The notes under the pieces are model-generated. The model was not told the origin of the DNA, did not search any database, and saw only the letters and a list, made by a program, of their open reading frames with translations. A program made the position numbers and the translations under genes. Shown piece after piece: positions 1 through 7,967 of a stretch of DNA of 64,000 nucleotides; within the stretch, counting starts at the first letter, position 1; the number at the start of each line of letters is the position of its first letter. Source of the stretch: Alteromonas sp. BL110 (lineage in GTDB: Bacteria > Pseudomonadota > Gammaproteobacteria > Enterobacterales > Alteromonadaceae); the NCBI RefSeq assembly GCF_003443615.1, contig NZ_CP031967.1:3720001-3784000 (forward strand), written 5' to 3'.

Positions 1-512
1 ATGCACTTAGGGCCACCTTGATCATACGTACCGTGGAAGTCTCCACCTCCAAAAAGGCCGCTACTTACATCACCGAATAATGTAATGCCATTGTAGTATC
101 CCTGATTTGAAGAGTATTGTTGTAGTACTTCACTTCCGGGGTAGTTCAAGTCTGAACGTTTCCATGCTTCATTCGCCATATGATTAAAGACAATATCCGC
201 ATAGGTCTCTACACCTTTGGCATTTAATGCACTTACCATCGCTTGAAAGTCAGCAGTGTCACCGAGAGGGTTGTCAATAACTCGATAATCTTGTGGTTGA
301 TATCGCGCCCACCACTGATTACCTGTTGATTTATAAGCTGGCGAAACAAGTACTTTCTTGTAACCTAGGTCTGCAATCTCTTGCGCTTTTGCGGCAACAT
401 CGTCGTAGGTCCAGTTAAACGCGTGTAGGATAACGTCTGCATGGCTGTTATAACTTGGCGTACTCAATACGACACTTATTAATAAACCTGCTGCATGTTT
501 CTTCATCTTCAT
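1..512 (-). CDS. Alpha-amylase (GH13), partial: C-terminal part lies outside the window
   Basis: Hydrolyses alpha-1,4 glucans; probably exported. The reading frame opens with MKMKKHAAGLLISVVLS, a signal peptide with a short lysine-rich start and hydrophobic core, cleaved near the alanine at about residue 22. The mature part begins like small bacterial alpha-amylases (VILHAFNW, then VLVSPAYKS and WWARYQPQDYRV) and contains the GH13 conserved region I as DIVFNHMANE. The catalytic Asp/Glu lie beyond the window edge and cannot be checked. An AAAGAGA stretch about 10 nt before the ATG is an acceptable ribosome site. About 170 residues are visible. A palindrome 78 nt upstream may be a sugar-responsive operator. 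Confidence 0.88.
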   Translation of the reverse strand, partial: MKMKKHAAGLLISVVLSTPSYNSHADVILHAFNWTYDDVAAKAQEIADLGYKKVLVSPAYKSTGNQWWARYQPQDYRVIDNPLGDTADFQAMVSALNAKGVETYADIVFNHMANEAWKRSDLNYPGSEVLQQYSSNQGYYNGITLFGDVSSGLFGGGDFHGTYDQGGPKC

Positions 513-589
513 AGTGTGATCTCTTTCAGAAGGGAACGGATAAAAGATGATATTTATATTTACAATTTATTAACCACTGATAAACAAGT

Positions 590-603
590 TGCATACGTAT
601 TCA
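590..603. promoter_or_regulatory. Candidate LacI-family-type operator upstream of the amylase
   Basis: TGCATACGTATTCA is a 14-base palindrome centred on CG with one mismatched pair. Its centre lies about 85 nt before the amylase start codon. CG-centred near-perfect palindromes of this size are typical of LacI/GalR-family operators, and sugar genes in this order are often controlled that way. No regulator gene lies in the window, so the assignment is inference. Confidence 0.35.
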
Positions 604-696
604 TGTTTTTTATTGGTTAAGAAAAAAGTGCTTTTTGATTAATATAGGTTGCTTACTAAGAGGTGTGCGTAAGGTGTAATGAACGGCAGAGAGCAG

Positions 697-724
697 CGCC
701 CCCTGATTGTTGTGCACGGGGGCG
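697..724 (-). terminator. GC-rich hairpin after the SDR gene, possible weak terminator
   Basis: A 7-bp perfect stem (CGCCCCC / GGGGGCG) with a 14-nt loop starts about 15 nt past the SDR stop on the minus strand. No clear U-run follows, so intrinsic termination is uncertain. Confidence 0.35.
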
Positions 725-738
725 GTCCATTTTGAAGG

Positions 739-1467
739 TTATAACGACATATCGCCTAAAATAATGTTCTCCGCGAAACTTTCGTATGCATCGCCAATTT
801 GTTTGGCTGTGTCATCAGGGAATGTGTGAAAATCTTCACTTTCTAGCGCTTCTGCTATCGCGTTTGCAACAACTTCTGGTCCGGGAGCATCATCAAAGCC
901 CGCATTTTTACCCATGTCAGTTCCAATAGGGCCTGGGTGGATACTAATGACTGCTACTCCTTTTTCAGATAGTTTTTCACGCAAGCCTTGGGTCAACGAA
1001 TAGGTTGCTGCTTTAGATGCGCAGTACGTTGATATGTCGCCAAACGTTTTAACTGATGCGATTGAATTAAGTTGAACAATGGCACCTTTGTTTGCAACCA
1101 ATGTCGATTCAAATGCTTGTGCAACATGAATTAAACCAAACACGTTCACTTCAAACTCACTACGAAGTGCGTCTTCAGCATTCTCGCTTAACGGTGATTC
1201 ATGCTTCATAATCCCCGCGTTATTGATAACAATGTGAGTATCAGTTGCTTTGTCAGCGAGGCTTTTTACTGACGCTTTGTCAGTAACGTCGACTTGCAGA
1301 GTTTCTACTTTATCTGCGTATTTGTCATGAAGATGAGTAGTTGATTCAGTATCGCGTACTGCCAGATAGACCTTGCTCACGCCTTTATCGAAAAGAGCGT
1401 CTACAGTTGCCTCTCCAATCCCACGATTTGCACCTGTAATAAGCGCTGTCTTACCTTGTAAATCCAT
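739..1467 (-). CDS. Short-chain dehydrogenase/reductase (SDR), classical type
   Basis: NAD(P)-dependent oxidoreductase of unknown substrate, cytosolic. Starting at MDLQGK, it shows the Rossmann glycine motif TGANRGIG at residues 10-17, NNAG near residue 82, the catalytic Ser in QLNSIAS and the YCASK Tyr/Lys pair, followed by HPGPIGTDM. Its 242 residues fit classical SDRs. I chose the ATG at 1467 because GGAGGT sits 8 nt before it; an in-frame start 30 nt upstream has no such site and would add a non-family extension. It stands alone, with no operon partner to suggest a substrate. Confidence 0.9.
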   Translation of the reverse strand: MDLQGKTALITGANRGIGEATVDALFDKGVSKVYLAVRDTESTTHLHDKYADKVETLQVDVTDKASVKSLADKATDTHIVINNAGIMKHESPLSENAEDALRSEFEVNVFGLIHVAQAFESTLVANKGAIVQLNSIASVKTFGDISTYCASKAATYSLTQGLREKLSEKGVAVISIHPGPIGTDMGKNAGFDDAPGPEVVANAIAEALESEDFHTFPDDTAKQIGDAYESFAENIILGDMSL

Positions 1468-1635
1468 AATGTAGTACCTCCATTTAGTTACAGTCATAGG
1501 TTCCTTCCTAAAAATAGAGGTAAAAGATCACATATATAGCTAAGTGAAATCAGGCATGGACCCACTAACGTCAAAGTTATTAGCTTTACTTGGTTGTTGA
1601 ACTATAAAATTGAAAGCCGATTAAGCCTTCACATT

Positions 1636-2901
1636 TTAAAAGCGAGTAAAACTACTTATAGTCGATGTTTTCATGGTATTTTTGCCGTTAAATTTCGCGG
1701 CGTATAGCGCTTCGTCAGCGATGGATAAAATATCATGCGCTGGGTCTTCAGTTACTTCGATACCAGGTAAGATGTTTACTATCCCAAATGAGCAAGTTGT
1801 ACTAAATGTGTGCTCTTTTGAAACAAATATTGTGGACGAAATTTCTTGGCGAATTCTCTCTACAATATTATCAGCATTAAGAGAAGCGTGCTCACTGGTA
1901 AACAAGATTACAAATTCATCGCCGCCCAAACGTGCAATACAGTCACTCGGACTCAAATATTTTTTTACAATCTGAGTGATGTTCTTCAACAATACATCAC
2001 CACTGGAATGACCGTAGTTGTCGTTGATATTTTTAAAATTATCAACATCAAATATGCATACCACTAATCGATTTATGTCGCTATTTTTAATCCTAAAAAT
2101 GGCATCATTTAGCTTTACTTCTAAAAAACTACGCGAGAGTGCTTGAGTTAAATGATCGTACATCAATCGATTGTTGAGCGTACGTCTTTCTTTATAAAGT
2201 CCATCAATGTGAAGCACTAGAACCCATGCGATGGTGCTGGTAACTACAAAAGAGCCAAGCCATGTGAGCGGTGGAAGGTCGATAATTTCGATACCGGTTA
2301 GGGTATCGCCAATACCGGTTATAAGCCATAGAGTGTTAGCTAAAAGTAACAGTAGAATAGGGCCGCTTTCTTCAAGTCTTGAGCGCTGCCGGACAAAAAC
2401 TCGAACGAGTATATATATGCAGTACGATCCCAATACTAAAATCCAAAGACCCCAGATTTCGAAAAGTAGCCCGTACTTTAGCCCGGTATAGTACCTAGAC
2501 GTAGCATAAAAGGCGTTGTCTAAAAAATAGGGGCTAGGTATTGCAGTTAAAAGAGAAAATATTCCGCAAACGACATAACACCATTTCAATAAATACGGAG
2601 CTTTGTACTTATAAAAAGCAAGATAAAAATGCAGGCTGGTGACTAGAGTGAACATAGCCCCAATAATGGTAAGTCTATTTGAAACACTAAGAGCAAAAAG
2701 ATTCTCACCTGCATTGACCAGTACACCAAAAGCCCCGAAGAAAATTGAACTTATGAAAGCCGAAAGAGCAAATAGGAAATAGTACTTAACGGGCTCTTGG
2801 TGGTGGAAAGTTAAGCGATAATAGAGCAAAGCAAAAAAAAAGCTCATCAGCAAGCAGATGCTAGATGTCACAAAAAGCGGAAGCGACAATGTGTTGATCA
2901 T
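1636..2901 (-). CDS. Membrane-bound diguanylate cyclase (GGDEF) with multi-TM sensor
   Basis: Makes cyclic di-GMP from two GTP. The N-terminal ~235 residues form about seven hydrophobic segments (such as SSICLLMSFFFALLYY and WILVLGSYCIYILV), a seven-helix sensor resembling those of some histidine kinases. A GGDEF domain spans about residues 245-415, with DHLTQALSR, the metal-binding FDVDNFKNIND, the intact signature RLGGDEF and a late DEALYAAKFNGKN. The catalytic motif is canonical, so activity is expected. The inhibitory I-site, normally RxxD five residues before GGDEF, reads SPSD and lacks the arginine, suggesting weak product inhibition. Monocistronic; ligand unknown. Confidence 0.93.
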   Translation of the reverse strand: MINTLSLPLFVTSSICLLMSFFFALLYYRLTFHHQEPVKYYFLFALSAFISSIFFGAFGVLVNAGENLFALSVSNRLTIIGAMFTLVTSLHFYLAFYKYKAPYLLKWCYVVCGIFSLLTAIPSPYFLDNAFYATSRYYTGLKYGLLFEIWGLWILVLGSYCIYILVRVFVRQRSRLEESGPILLLLLANTLWLITGIGDTLTGIEIIDLPPLTWLGSFVVTSTIAWVLVLHIDGLYKERRTLNNRLMYDHLTQALSRSFLEVKLNDAIFRIKNSDINRLVVCIFDVDNFKNINDNYGHSSGDVLLKNITQIVKKYLSPSDCIARLGGDEFVILFTSEHASLNADNIVERIRQEISSTIFVSKEHTFSTTCSFGIVNILPGIEVTEDPAHDILSIADEALYAAKFNGKNTMKTSTISSFTRF

Positions 2902-2991
2902 GTTATAGCTATTTTCCTGAACGAGCTCATCATCTTATTTTAGTGTAGAGCAATTATCCTTCTAGAGTAACTTTTTCAATATTCTAAAACA

Positions 2992-3609
2992 TTAATGGTT
3001 TTTAAGGCTGCAGCATTGTTTGAATTTCTTGTTGCTACCGCAAACGCATAGGAGGTTTCTTCCGTACTTAATTTTTCCGCAGTCGTCGTGTAGTACACCG
3101 TCGTGATAACGCCACTTACCGTCTTCAATATTAAAATTTGACGTTTCGTGAAGCTGATACATGCTTTTATTTTCAAAGTAGTAAGCAGTGAATTCAACGA
3201 CGGCAGTATTGGGCTTGGCGATGGACTTTAAATTAGGCTCAGAGATAGGCTCGGCGTCGGTCAGCGCTTCGACTTTAGCGGGAACATGTACAGAATTGTC
3301 TATCGAACTAGCTTCAGTGCTGCCGATCGAGTTACCCACCAAGCTATCTTTGGAGTTAGTCGCTAGAGTGGGGTGTACTTTCAACGCAAACCATGTCGCA
3401 CCTTGTGCACTTTGAACCAAATCTTCTACACAAAGATCTTGCTGTTTTTCTTTGGTGTAGGTTTCCAAAATGTATTGATAATGCGCTGTAGCGTAAGCTG
3501 AAAATCGTGAGCGCATAAGTTGCTCTGCAGAACTAGGGTTTTTAACGCCCTTAATAAAAGGTTCGCAGCATTCGTTGAAGGGCTTTGAAGAGCAACAGTA
3601 ACAGCGCAT
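2992..3609 (-). CDS. YchJ-like protein with N- and C-terminal SEC-C-type cysteine motifs
   Basis: Member of the YchJ/UPF0225 family, of unknown biochemical function. The start MRCYCCSSKPFNECCEPFIKG and the following SAEQLMRSRFSAY are family hallmarks, and the C-terminus has a SEC-C zinc-binding motif (CVCGSNKKFKQCC). At 205 residues it is about 50 longer than the usual ~150-160. The excess is a Ser/Glu/Pro-rich low-complexity stretch at about residues 80-130, between the N-terminal half and the AVVEFTAYY strand. Family assignment is firm; function is not known. Confidence 0.85.
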   Translation of the reverse strand: MRCYCCSSKPFNECCEPFIKGVKNPSSAEQLMRSRFSAYATAHYQYILETYTKEKQQDLCVEDLVQSAQGATWFALKVHPTLATNSKDSLVGNSIGSTEASSIDNSVHVPAKVEALTDAEPISEPNLKSIAKPNTAVVEFTAYYFENKSMYQLHETSNFNIEDGKWRYHDGVLHDDCGKIKYGRNLLCVCGSNKKFKQCCSLKNH

Positions 3610-3846
3610 AAGACAACTCGCAATTTAAGAGAATTACAAAGCGCTACAGTATAAATAGAAGTGGCGTTAGCCCCAACTTTTTTAAACGTAAATGTTGCCG
3701 ATATTCAAAGAATCCGTGGCGGTCCGTGCCTAAGGGTACATGTTAAAGAGTCCACACCAAAGAGCGGTGTGAGAATATATGTTTAGACTTTGCTAACGGC
3801 TCTCTATTCAAGCAAAAGCAAGATTTAAGCATAAACAGGCTTTGTA

Positions 3847-4257
3847 TCACCAAGGGCCTAATGCAACGTTTTGTTCGTCATTAATGCTGTTAACACGCAC
3901 ATTCACTAGGCTGACAGAGTACAGCTCACAAAGCTTTCTAATCATTTCACTGTCTGTTGGTTGAAGGTCTAAATCGATGTTTTCTACATAAAGCGTTTTA
4001 CACTGACCGCCCGTAATAAGCTTACTGATCCATTCTGGTATCTTCTCTTTTACGGGCTTTTGTATACGAATAGCGTGATCAACGTTTTTTGAAAACGACA
4101 CCGTATTTGAAAGCAGATAATTCCAACCTTTGTTGTTACTTCCTTTTCCATTACCTTGTTTTTCGCCAGGAAACCCTTCAATCGGCAAAGGTAGTTGAAC
4201 AACATTTGAAACCGAAGCGCGCAAAGCATTAAATCGTGAAACTGAAGATGTGTTCAT
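3847..4257 (-). CDS. SOS-regulated small protein, possibly a SulA-like division inhibitor
   Basis: A 136-residue cytosolic protein. Residues 1-45 are polar and look disordered (QGNGKGSNNKGW). The C-terminal ~75 residues follow the pattern of SulA: a hydrophobic segment with EWISKL, a strand KTLYVENIDL, a helix SEMIRKLCELY and a strand SLVNVRV, comparable to the REWVQ ... ESMVRAL ... SVVIGWL order in E. coli SulA. Two tandem LexA boxes lie 71-103 nt upstream of its start, which is the strongest evidence for a DNA-damage role. The SulA link is inference from pattern and regulation; sequence identity is low. It could be another LexA-controlled RecA-like fold protein. Confidence 0.6.
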   Translation of the reverse strand: MNTSSVSRFNALRASVSNVVQLPLPIEGFPGEKQGNGKGSNNKGWNYLLSNTVSFSKNVDHAIRIQKPVKEKIPEWISKLITGGQCKTLYVENIDLDLQPTDSEMIRKLCELYSVSLVNVRVNSINDEQNVALGPW

Positions 4258-4327
4258 AGTAAAACCCTTTATGCATTTGCCCTAAAGTTCATAATTCGAA
4301 CCTCGGGAATACTGTTATTAATTATTA

Positions 4328-4343
4328 CTGTTTACATATACAG
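4328..4343. promoter_or_regulatory. LexA (SOS) box 1
   Basis: CTGT-N8-ACAG with an AT-rich centre (TTACATAT) is an exact match to the gammaproteobacterial LexA half-site pattern. It lies in the divergent gap between the SulA-like gene and the YqaA-like gene. The spacing to the minus-strand start (71 nt) suits repression of the SulA-like gene. Confidence 0.85.
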
Positions 4344-4344
4344 T

Positions 4345-4360
4345 GTGTATGCGTATACAG
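4345..4360. promoter_or_regulatory. LexA (SOS) box 2, one mismatch
   Basis: GTGT-N8-ACAG starts two bases after box 1, giving a 17-bp centre-to-centre spacing. One base of the left half-site departs from CTGT. A possible minus-strand promoter (TTGCCA, 17 nt, TACTGT) would place this box over the -10 element. Two adjacent boxes are typical of tightly repressed SOS genes. Confidence 0.75.
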
Positions 4361-4552
4361 TATTCATAAAAGAGGGTTTTGGCAAGTATTTAGTTGTACT
4401 TTTTTCACACAAATTGGCGCTTCCTCAGTAACTATATAAAAGATAATGGTTTTTTTGTTCTATCGAATTCTGAAGGAAGTATTCATACTCCGATTAAGGT
4501 AAGATGCGCGCGAATTTTACATAGAAAACTACTGTATAAAGCTGGAGGAGCG

Positions 4553-4984
4553 TTGAGCGCATTAATACATTTAGGCTACTTGGGGATGTTCTTATCGGCA
4601 TTTTTGGCTGCCACTATATTGCCTTTTAGTTCTGAAATTGTGCTTAGTGCTTTATACAGTAATGGGTTGAGCTGGGTGTTGTTGCTTGTTGTTGCTTCGT
4701 TAGGAAATGTACTGGGCTCGGTAGTGAATTATGCATTGGGCTTCAGGTTCGGAAAAGAAATTGCGACGCATAAGTTAAAAGTAAGCGAAGCGGCGTTTAA
4801 TCGTGCAAGCCACACCTTTACAAAGTGGGGGAAGTGGAGCTTGTTTTTATGCTGGGTACCTATTATTGGAGACCCTATAACGCTAGTAGCAGGTGTACTG
4901 AGAAGCCCGCTTTGGTTTTTTATCCTCGCGGTAACTATTAGCAAAACAGCGCGTTATGCTGCGCTGCTTTATGTACTTAATTGA
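4553..4984 (+). CDS. yqaA: YqaA/DedA-family inner-membrane protein
   Basis: Small polytopic membrane protein of the YqaA branch of the DedA/VTT superfamily; members are linked to membrane homeostasis, with lipid scrambling or transport proposed. It shows the family pattern: helix with AATILPFSSEIVL, a long helix ending GNVLGSVVNYALG, the amphipathic TFTKWGKWSLFLCWVPIIGDPITLVAG stretch split by the WxPxxGD motif, and a last helix with KTARY. I start it at TTG 4553 behind GGAGG, giving 143 residues, the same as E. coli YqaA. An upstream ATG at 4394 would add 53 residues unlike the family. It diverges from the SOS gene and could share its LexA region. Confidence 0.8.
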   Translation: MSALIHLGYLGMFLSAFLAATILPFSSEIVLSALYSNGLSWVLLLVVASLGNVLGSVVNYALGFRFGKEIATHKLKVSEAAFNRASHTFTKWGKWSLFLCWVPIIGDPITLVAGVLRSPLWFFILAVTISKTARYAALLYVLN

Positions 4985-5006
4985 ATGTTTTTCGGCTTTA
5001 GTTTTC

Positions 5007-5666
5007 TCACGCCACTGCGTTTTTGTCTCTCGACTTCTTTTGGCTTTTTTTTCGGTACAATACATACCACTGCTTCATTCTTGGGCTCATTAATATCAGT
5101 CCAACCATCCAATACCAAACCGGCTCTTGCCAAAAAGTTTTTTGCGACCAACTGAAATGCAGTAGTGCAAGGGGCAGTATCAAGTAAATGCTGTTATGAA
5201 GCTTTTGCCATTTTCTACCCATGTTGCGCTGGATGCGCTTAAACGACGTAGCCGTAAGTGCTAAAAGAAGAAGTAGTGCCGCCATGCCAACAATAATATA
5301 AGGCCTGCTTACTATCTCGCTAGCAATTAATGCCATATCAAGCTGAAGCTCAAACAAAATGTAAGTGAGCAGGTGTGCAATGGCGTACACAAAGGTGTAT
5401 ACGCCAATCATACGTCTGAATTGCATCGGTTCAGGGCTAGGGAGCCACTTAGCAAGTGGGCTAAGAGTAAGTGTTAGTAAAAGAAAGTGTATTGCCCAGG
5501 TTCCGGTTTCGTTGATGAGCGTGTTTACAGGGTCTGGACCAAGCTGATCGGTTATCCCTGCAAAAAACAACCAAGCGATGTAGCCTAATGCGAAAAGGTG
5601 AATAAGACCTTTTAGGCCACGACGTTGCCAGATAGAGAATCGAAACGGTTTTTTTCTTAGCGTCAT
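5007..5666 (-). CDS. msrQ: MsrQ, heme-binding membrane subunit of methionine sulfoxide reductase
   Basis: Passes electrons from the respiratory quinone pool to periplasmic MsrP. The 219 residues contain about six membrane helices in the ferric-reductase-like arrangement, with conserved pieces WAIHFLLLTLTLSPLAKW, RRMIGVYTFVYAIAHLLTY, GRKWQKLHNSIYL and LALLHFSW; the histidines in AIHF, IAHL, KLHN and LLHF are heme ligand candidates. It follows msrP on the same strand after 103 nt, the standard order, although a hairpin sits in the gap. The C-terminus is lysine-rich and cytosolic. Confidence 0.95.
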   Translation of the reverse strand: MTLRKKPFRFSIWQRRGLKGLIHLFALGYIAWLFFAGITDQLGPDPVNTLINETGTWAIHFLLLTLTLSPLAKWLPSPEPMQFRRMIGVYTFVYAIAHLLTYILFELQLDMALIASEIVSRPYIIVGMAALLLLLALTATSFKRIQRNMGRKWQKLHNSIYLILPLALLHFSWSQKTFWQEPVWYWMVGLILMSPRMKQWYVLYRKKSQKKSRDKNAVA

Positions 5667-5716
5667 TAATCGTACAACTTAATAAGAGAACGGAAAATAG
5701 GGGCAATTGCTTTAAG

Positions 5717-5750
5717 GTGGGGAGCGGTTAAATTACATCTGGTCCCCCAC
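5717..5750 (-). other. Hairpin in the msrP-msrQ gap
   Basis: A 6-bp perfect stem (GTGGGG / CCCCAC) with a 22-nt loop lies between msrP and msrQ. There is no U-tract, so it is more likely an RNA-stability or attenuation element than a full terminator. Effect unknown. Confidence 0.3.
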
Positions 5751-5769
5751 TAGCAAAGAATTTTACTCA

Positions 5770-6777
5770 TTAATAATAACGGGATAAATCCATATCTTTG
5801 TACAATGGCGCAACTTCGGTATAGCCGTTAAACATTTGGGTGTCGATGCGATTTCTAGCGAGTAGCCCACCTGTGGTTATTCTTCGTTCACTGGACTGAC
5901 TCCATCTAGGGTGTGATACGTTTGGGTTTACGTTGGCGTAAAAACCATATTCATTGGCGGCCAGTCTATTCCAGGTGGTAGGGGGCTTCTTGTCGGTAAG
6001 GCGAATTCTTACAATAGACTTAATACTCTTAAAGCCGTATTTCCACGGTACAACAAGTCTGATAGGTGCGCCGTTTTGAGGCGGCAAGGTTTTCCCGTAA
6101 AGGCCAACCGACATAAGCGTTAACGGGTGCATGGCTTCATCAAGTCGCAAGCCTTCTACATATGGGTAATCAATACCGCCACCGGTAAAGCGATTTCGTT
6201 GTCCAGGCATTTGCTCAGGGTCATATAAAGTTTCAAATGCTACATATTTGGCTGACATCAACGGATCGGCTTGTTTTAATAACGCCCCTAACTCAAACCC
6301 AATCCAAGGCACCACCATCGACCATGCTTCAACACAGCGCAAACGGTAAATGCGCTCTTCTAAGGGAAAGCGTTTGGTTAAGGCATCGTGATCAAGTTCA
6401 AGAGGGTTTTTCACCATGCCATCAACTTTTAACGTCCACGGATTGGTTTGAAATCCAGTCGCATTCTTGGCTGGCGCATCTTTAGAGGTACCAAACTCAT
6501 AAAAATTGTTGTAGCTGGTGACTTTATCTTCAGGCGTTCGGGTTTCCGCTATTTGAAATTTAGATGGTTGGCTAAACTCAAGCGCTTTCCCCTTAAACGC
6601 AGCTTTTTCTTCCTCATCTTCCCAAAACCAACCTGCAGCACCTGCTGACTTTGCTAACAGTGTGGACGCGCCCACAAAGCCCATAGATTTGAGCAATGAA
6701 CGACGATTCATATAAACGTTTTCACTGGTTACGTCATTGTCAGTTAATTTTACTGAGGATTTAAATGGTTTTGCCAT
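5770..6777 (-). CDS. msrP: MsrP, periplasmic molybdopterin methionine sulfoxide reductase catalytic subunit
   Basis: Reduces methionine sulfoxide in oxidised envelope proteins. From MAKPFKSS the product has 335 residues. A Tat signal is clear ([18 protein letters not shown], about residues 23-40), as needed for export of a folded Mo-cofactor enzyme. The molybdenum-ligand cysteine is in [10 protein letters not shown], followed by VPWIGFEL, and the C-terminal half has [20 protein letters not shown] start at 6777, preceded by AAAGG; an upstream ATG at 6864 would bury the Tat motif deeper and lacks a good ribosome site. MsrQ follows. Confidence 0.95.
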   Translation of the reverse strand: MAKPFKSSVKLTDNDVTSENVYMNRRSLLKSMGFVGASTLLAKSAGAAGWFWEDEEEKAAFKGKALEFSQPSKFQIAETRTPEDKVTSYNNFYEFGTSKDAPAKNATGFQTNPWTLKVDGMVKNPLELDHDALTKRFPLEERIYRLRCVEAWSMVVPWIGFELGALLKQADPLMSAKYVAFETLYDPEQMPGQRNRFTGGGIDYPYVEGLRLDEAMHPLTLMSVGLYGKTLPPQNGAPIRLVVPWKYGFKSIKSIVRIRLTDKKPPTTWNRLAANEYGFYANVNPNVSHPRWSQSSERRITTGGLLARNRIDTQMFNGYTEVAPLYKDMDLSRYY

Positions 6778-7075
6778 CACTTTACCTTTATCTGCCGTTA
6801 AAAACGCCGTTTCTAAATGGGTTCTCTGTGTATGTTTGACACTTGAGAATGTTCTGGCGCGCATTAAGCTTTACTTAATGTCTTTACATATCTGGTAATA
6901 CGAGCGCACAGTAATTAAGTTTTAGGTTCGTATTAAATTGGACCTTAAAACTTGGTATTAAATTTCAAGAAAATGCGGTGTTGTTACAATTCTTCGATTT
7001 TGACATGTTGTAATAATGGCAGTAGGGTTTAAATCAGACAAAAAAGTTGATGTTCACAGCGAAGGAAAGCACCCT

Positions 7076-7903
7076 ATGAGAGTATTTTCGGCAATCGTGT
7101 TTGTCTTGTGCGTACATGTGGCAAATATCAGTTGGGCTAACGAATTATCCAACATCGATGCATTTCCTTTCATCGAGCGTAGTTCAGATAAAGGTGCAGC
7201 CCTATATTACTCCATTATTTCGGGCACCCCAAATCAAAGCGAAGCTTCTACGCTTAGTGCAATTGAAAACATATTAACTGACCCCAACGTGCAATTGCCC
7301 GATATGGTAGTAGCTTCACTCGGTCTTCAATTTTTATCAGCGAACATCGCTAACGGTACTTCTCCACTTTTGCTGGAAGATATATCCGACCTGTATGAAA
7401 AAGCCAAAGCAAATTTAAAGAACGATAGGTTGCAGCGTCGAAACTTTTTAAGCTGCATGCTTTATGGGAATAAAAAAGTAAAATACACCCTTAAAGCGTT
7501 GGACACTTTGGTTGATGCAAATGATGAATATTTTAATCAAGTCCAAATGAGGCACTTTAGAGAAACAGACCACCTAACGCGAAGTTTAGCCGCTCAAATG
7601 TACGGGATGGTTACCAGAGAAACAGTTTTCATGGCGAAAACACATCGCGCAATTCTTAACTTTCACAAACGCTATCCCGAAAGCGTATTAGATGAGCGCA
7701 TTGATGTTGCCCTGCTATTGCGAAACTTGGCCGTTGGCTATAATCAAATGCGTGCCCAATCCCTCGAGTTGACTACGAAGCGCTTGATCAAACAACTTGA
7801 AAATGAAGGTGTAATACCAGCAGCATCGCTAACAAACAGAGTGTACAGCAATATTGAAATTGAGCACCTTCCTTGGTTAGCAAGTACGACTACTCATTTG
7901 TAA
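7076..7903 (+). CDS. Exported protein of unknown function
   Basis: I do not recognise the family. The product has 275 residues with a clear signal peptide (MRVFSAIVFVLCVHVANISWA, cleavage after SWA), then an almost entirely helical mature region without cysteine pairs or a metal motif. Several helices around residues 70-260 (LPDMVVASLGLQFLS, LLRNLAVGYNQMR) could form an alpha-solenoid. The ATG at 7076 is preceded by AAGGAAA at good distance; an in-frame ATG 60 nt upstream lacks a site and would precede the signal peptide with a polar segment. It stands alone, convergent with dgt, and no terminator is evident. Confidence 0.7.
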   Translation: MRVFSAIVFVLCVHVANISWANELSNIDAFPFIERSSDKGAALYYSIISGTPNQSEASTLSAIENILTDPNVQLPDMVVASLGLQFLSANIANGTSPLLLEDISDLYEKAKANLKNDRLQRRNFLSCMLYGNKKVKYTLKALDTLVDANDEYFNQVQMRHFRETDHLTRSLAAQMYGMVTRETVFMAKTHRAILNFHKRYPESVLDERIDVALLLRNLAVGYNQMRAQSLELTTKRLIKQLENEGVIPAASLTNRVYSNIEIEHLPWLASTTTHL

Positions 7904-7967
7904 GTTAAGCCCAACGCTATTTCTAGAAACAAATATTGCTGCATGATTGGCAAATTAGTCGCTTAGT

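Noticed and set aside
1673..2491. Plus-strand frames opposite the diguanylate cyclase
   Set aside because: They are antisense shadows of a strongly conserved GGDEF gene and show no family pattern or ribosome site.
3750..3775. Terminator after the SOS gene
   Set aside because: A 6-bp CACACC/GGTGTG hairpin exists, but the stem is short and no T-run follows.
4394..4552. Longer YqaA with start at ATG 4394
   Set aside because: The 53 extra residues do not resemble the family, would begin within the LexA/promoter region, and lack a ribosome site, while TTG 4553 gives the standard length.
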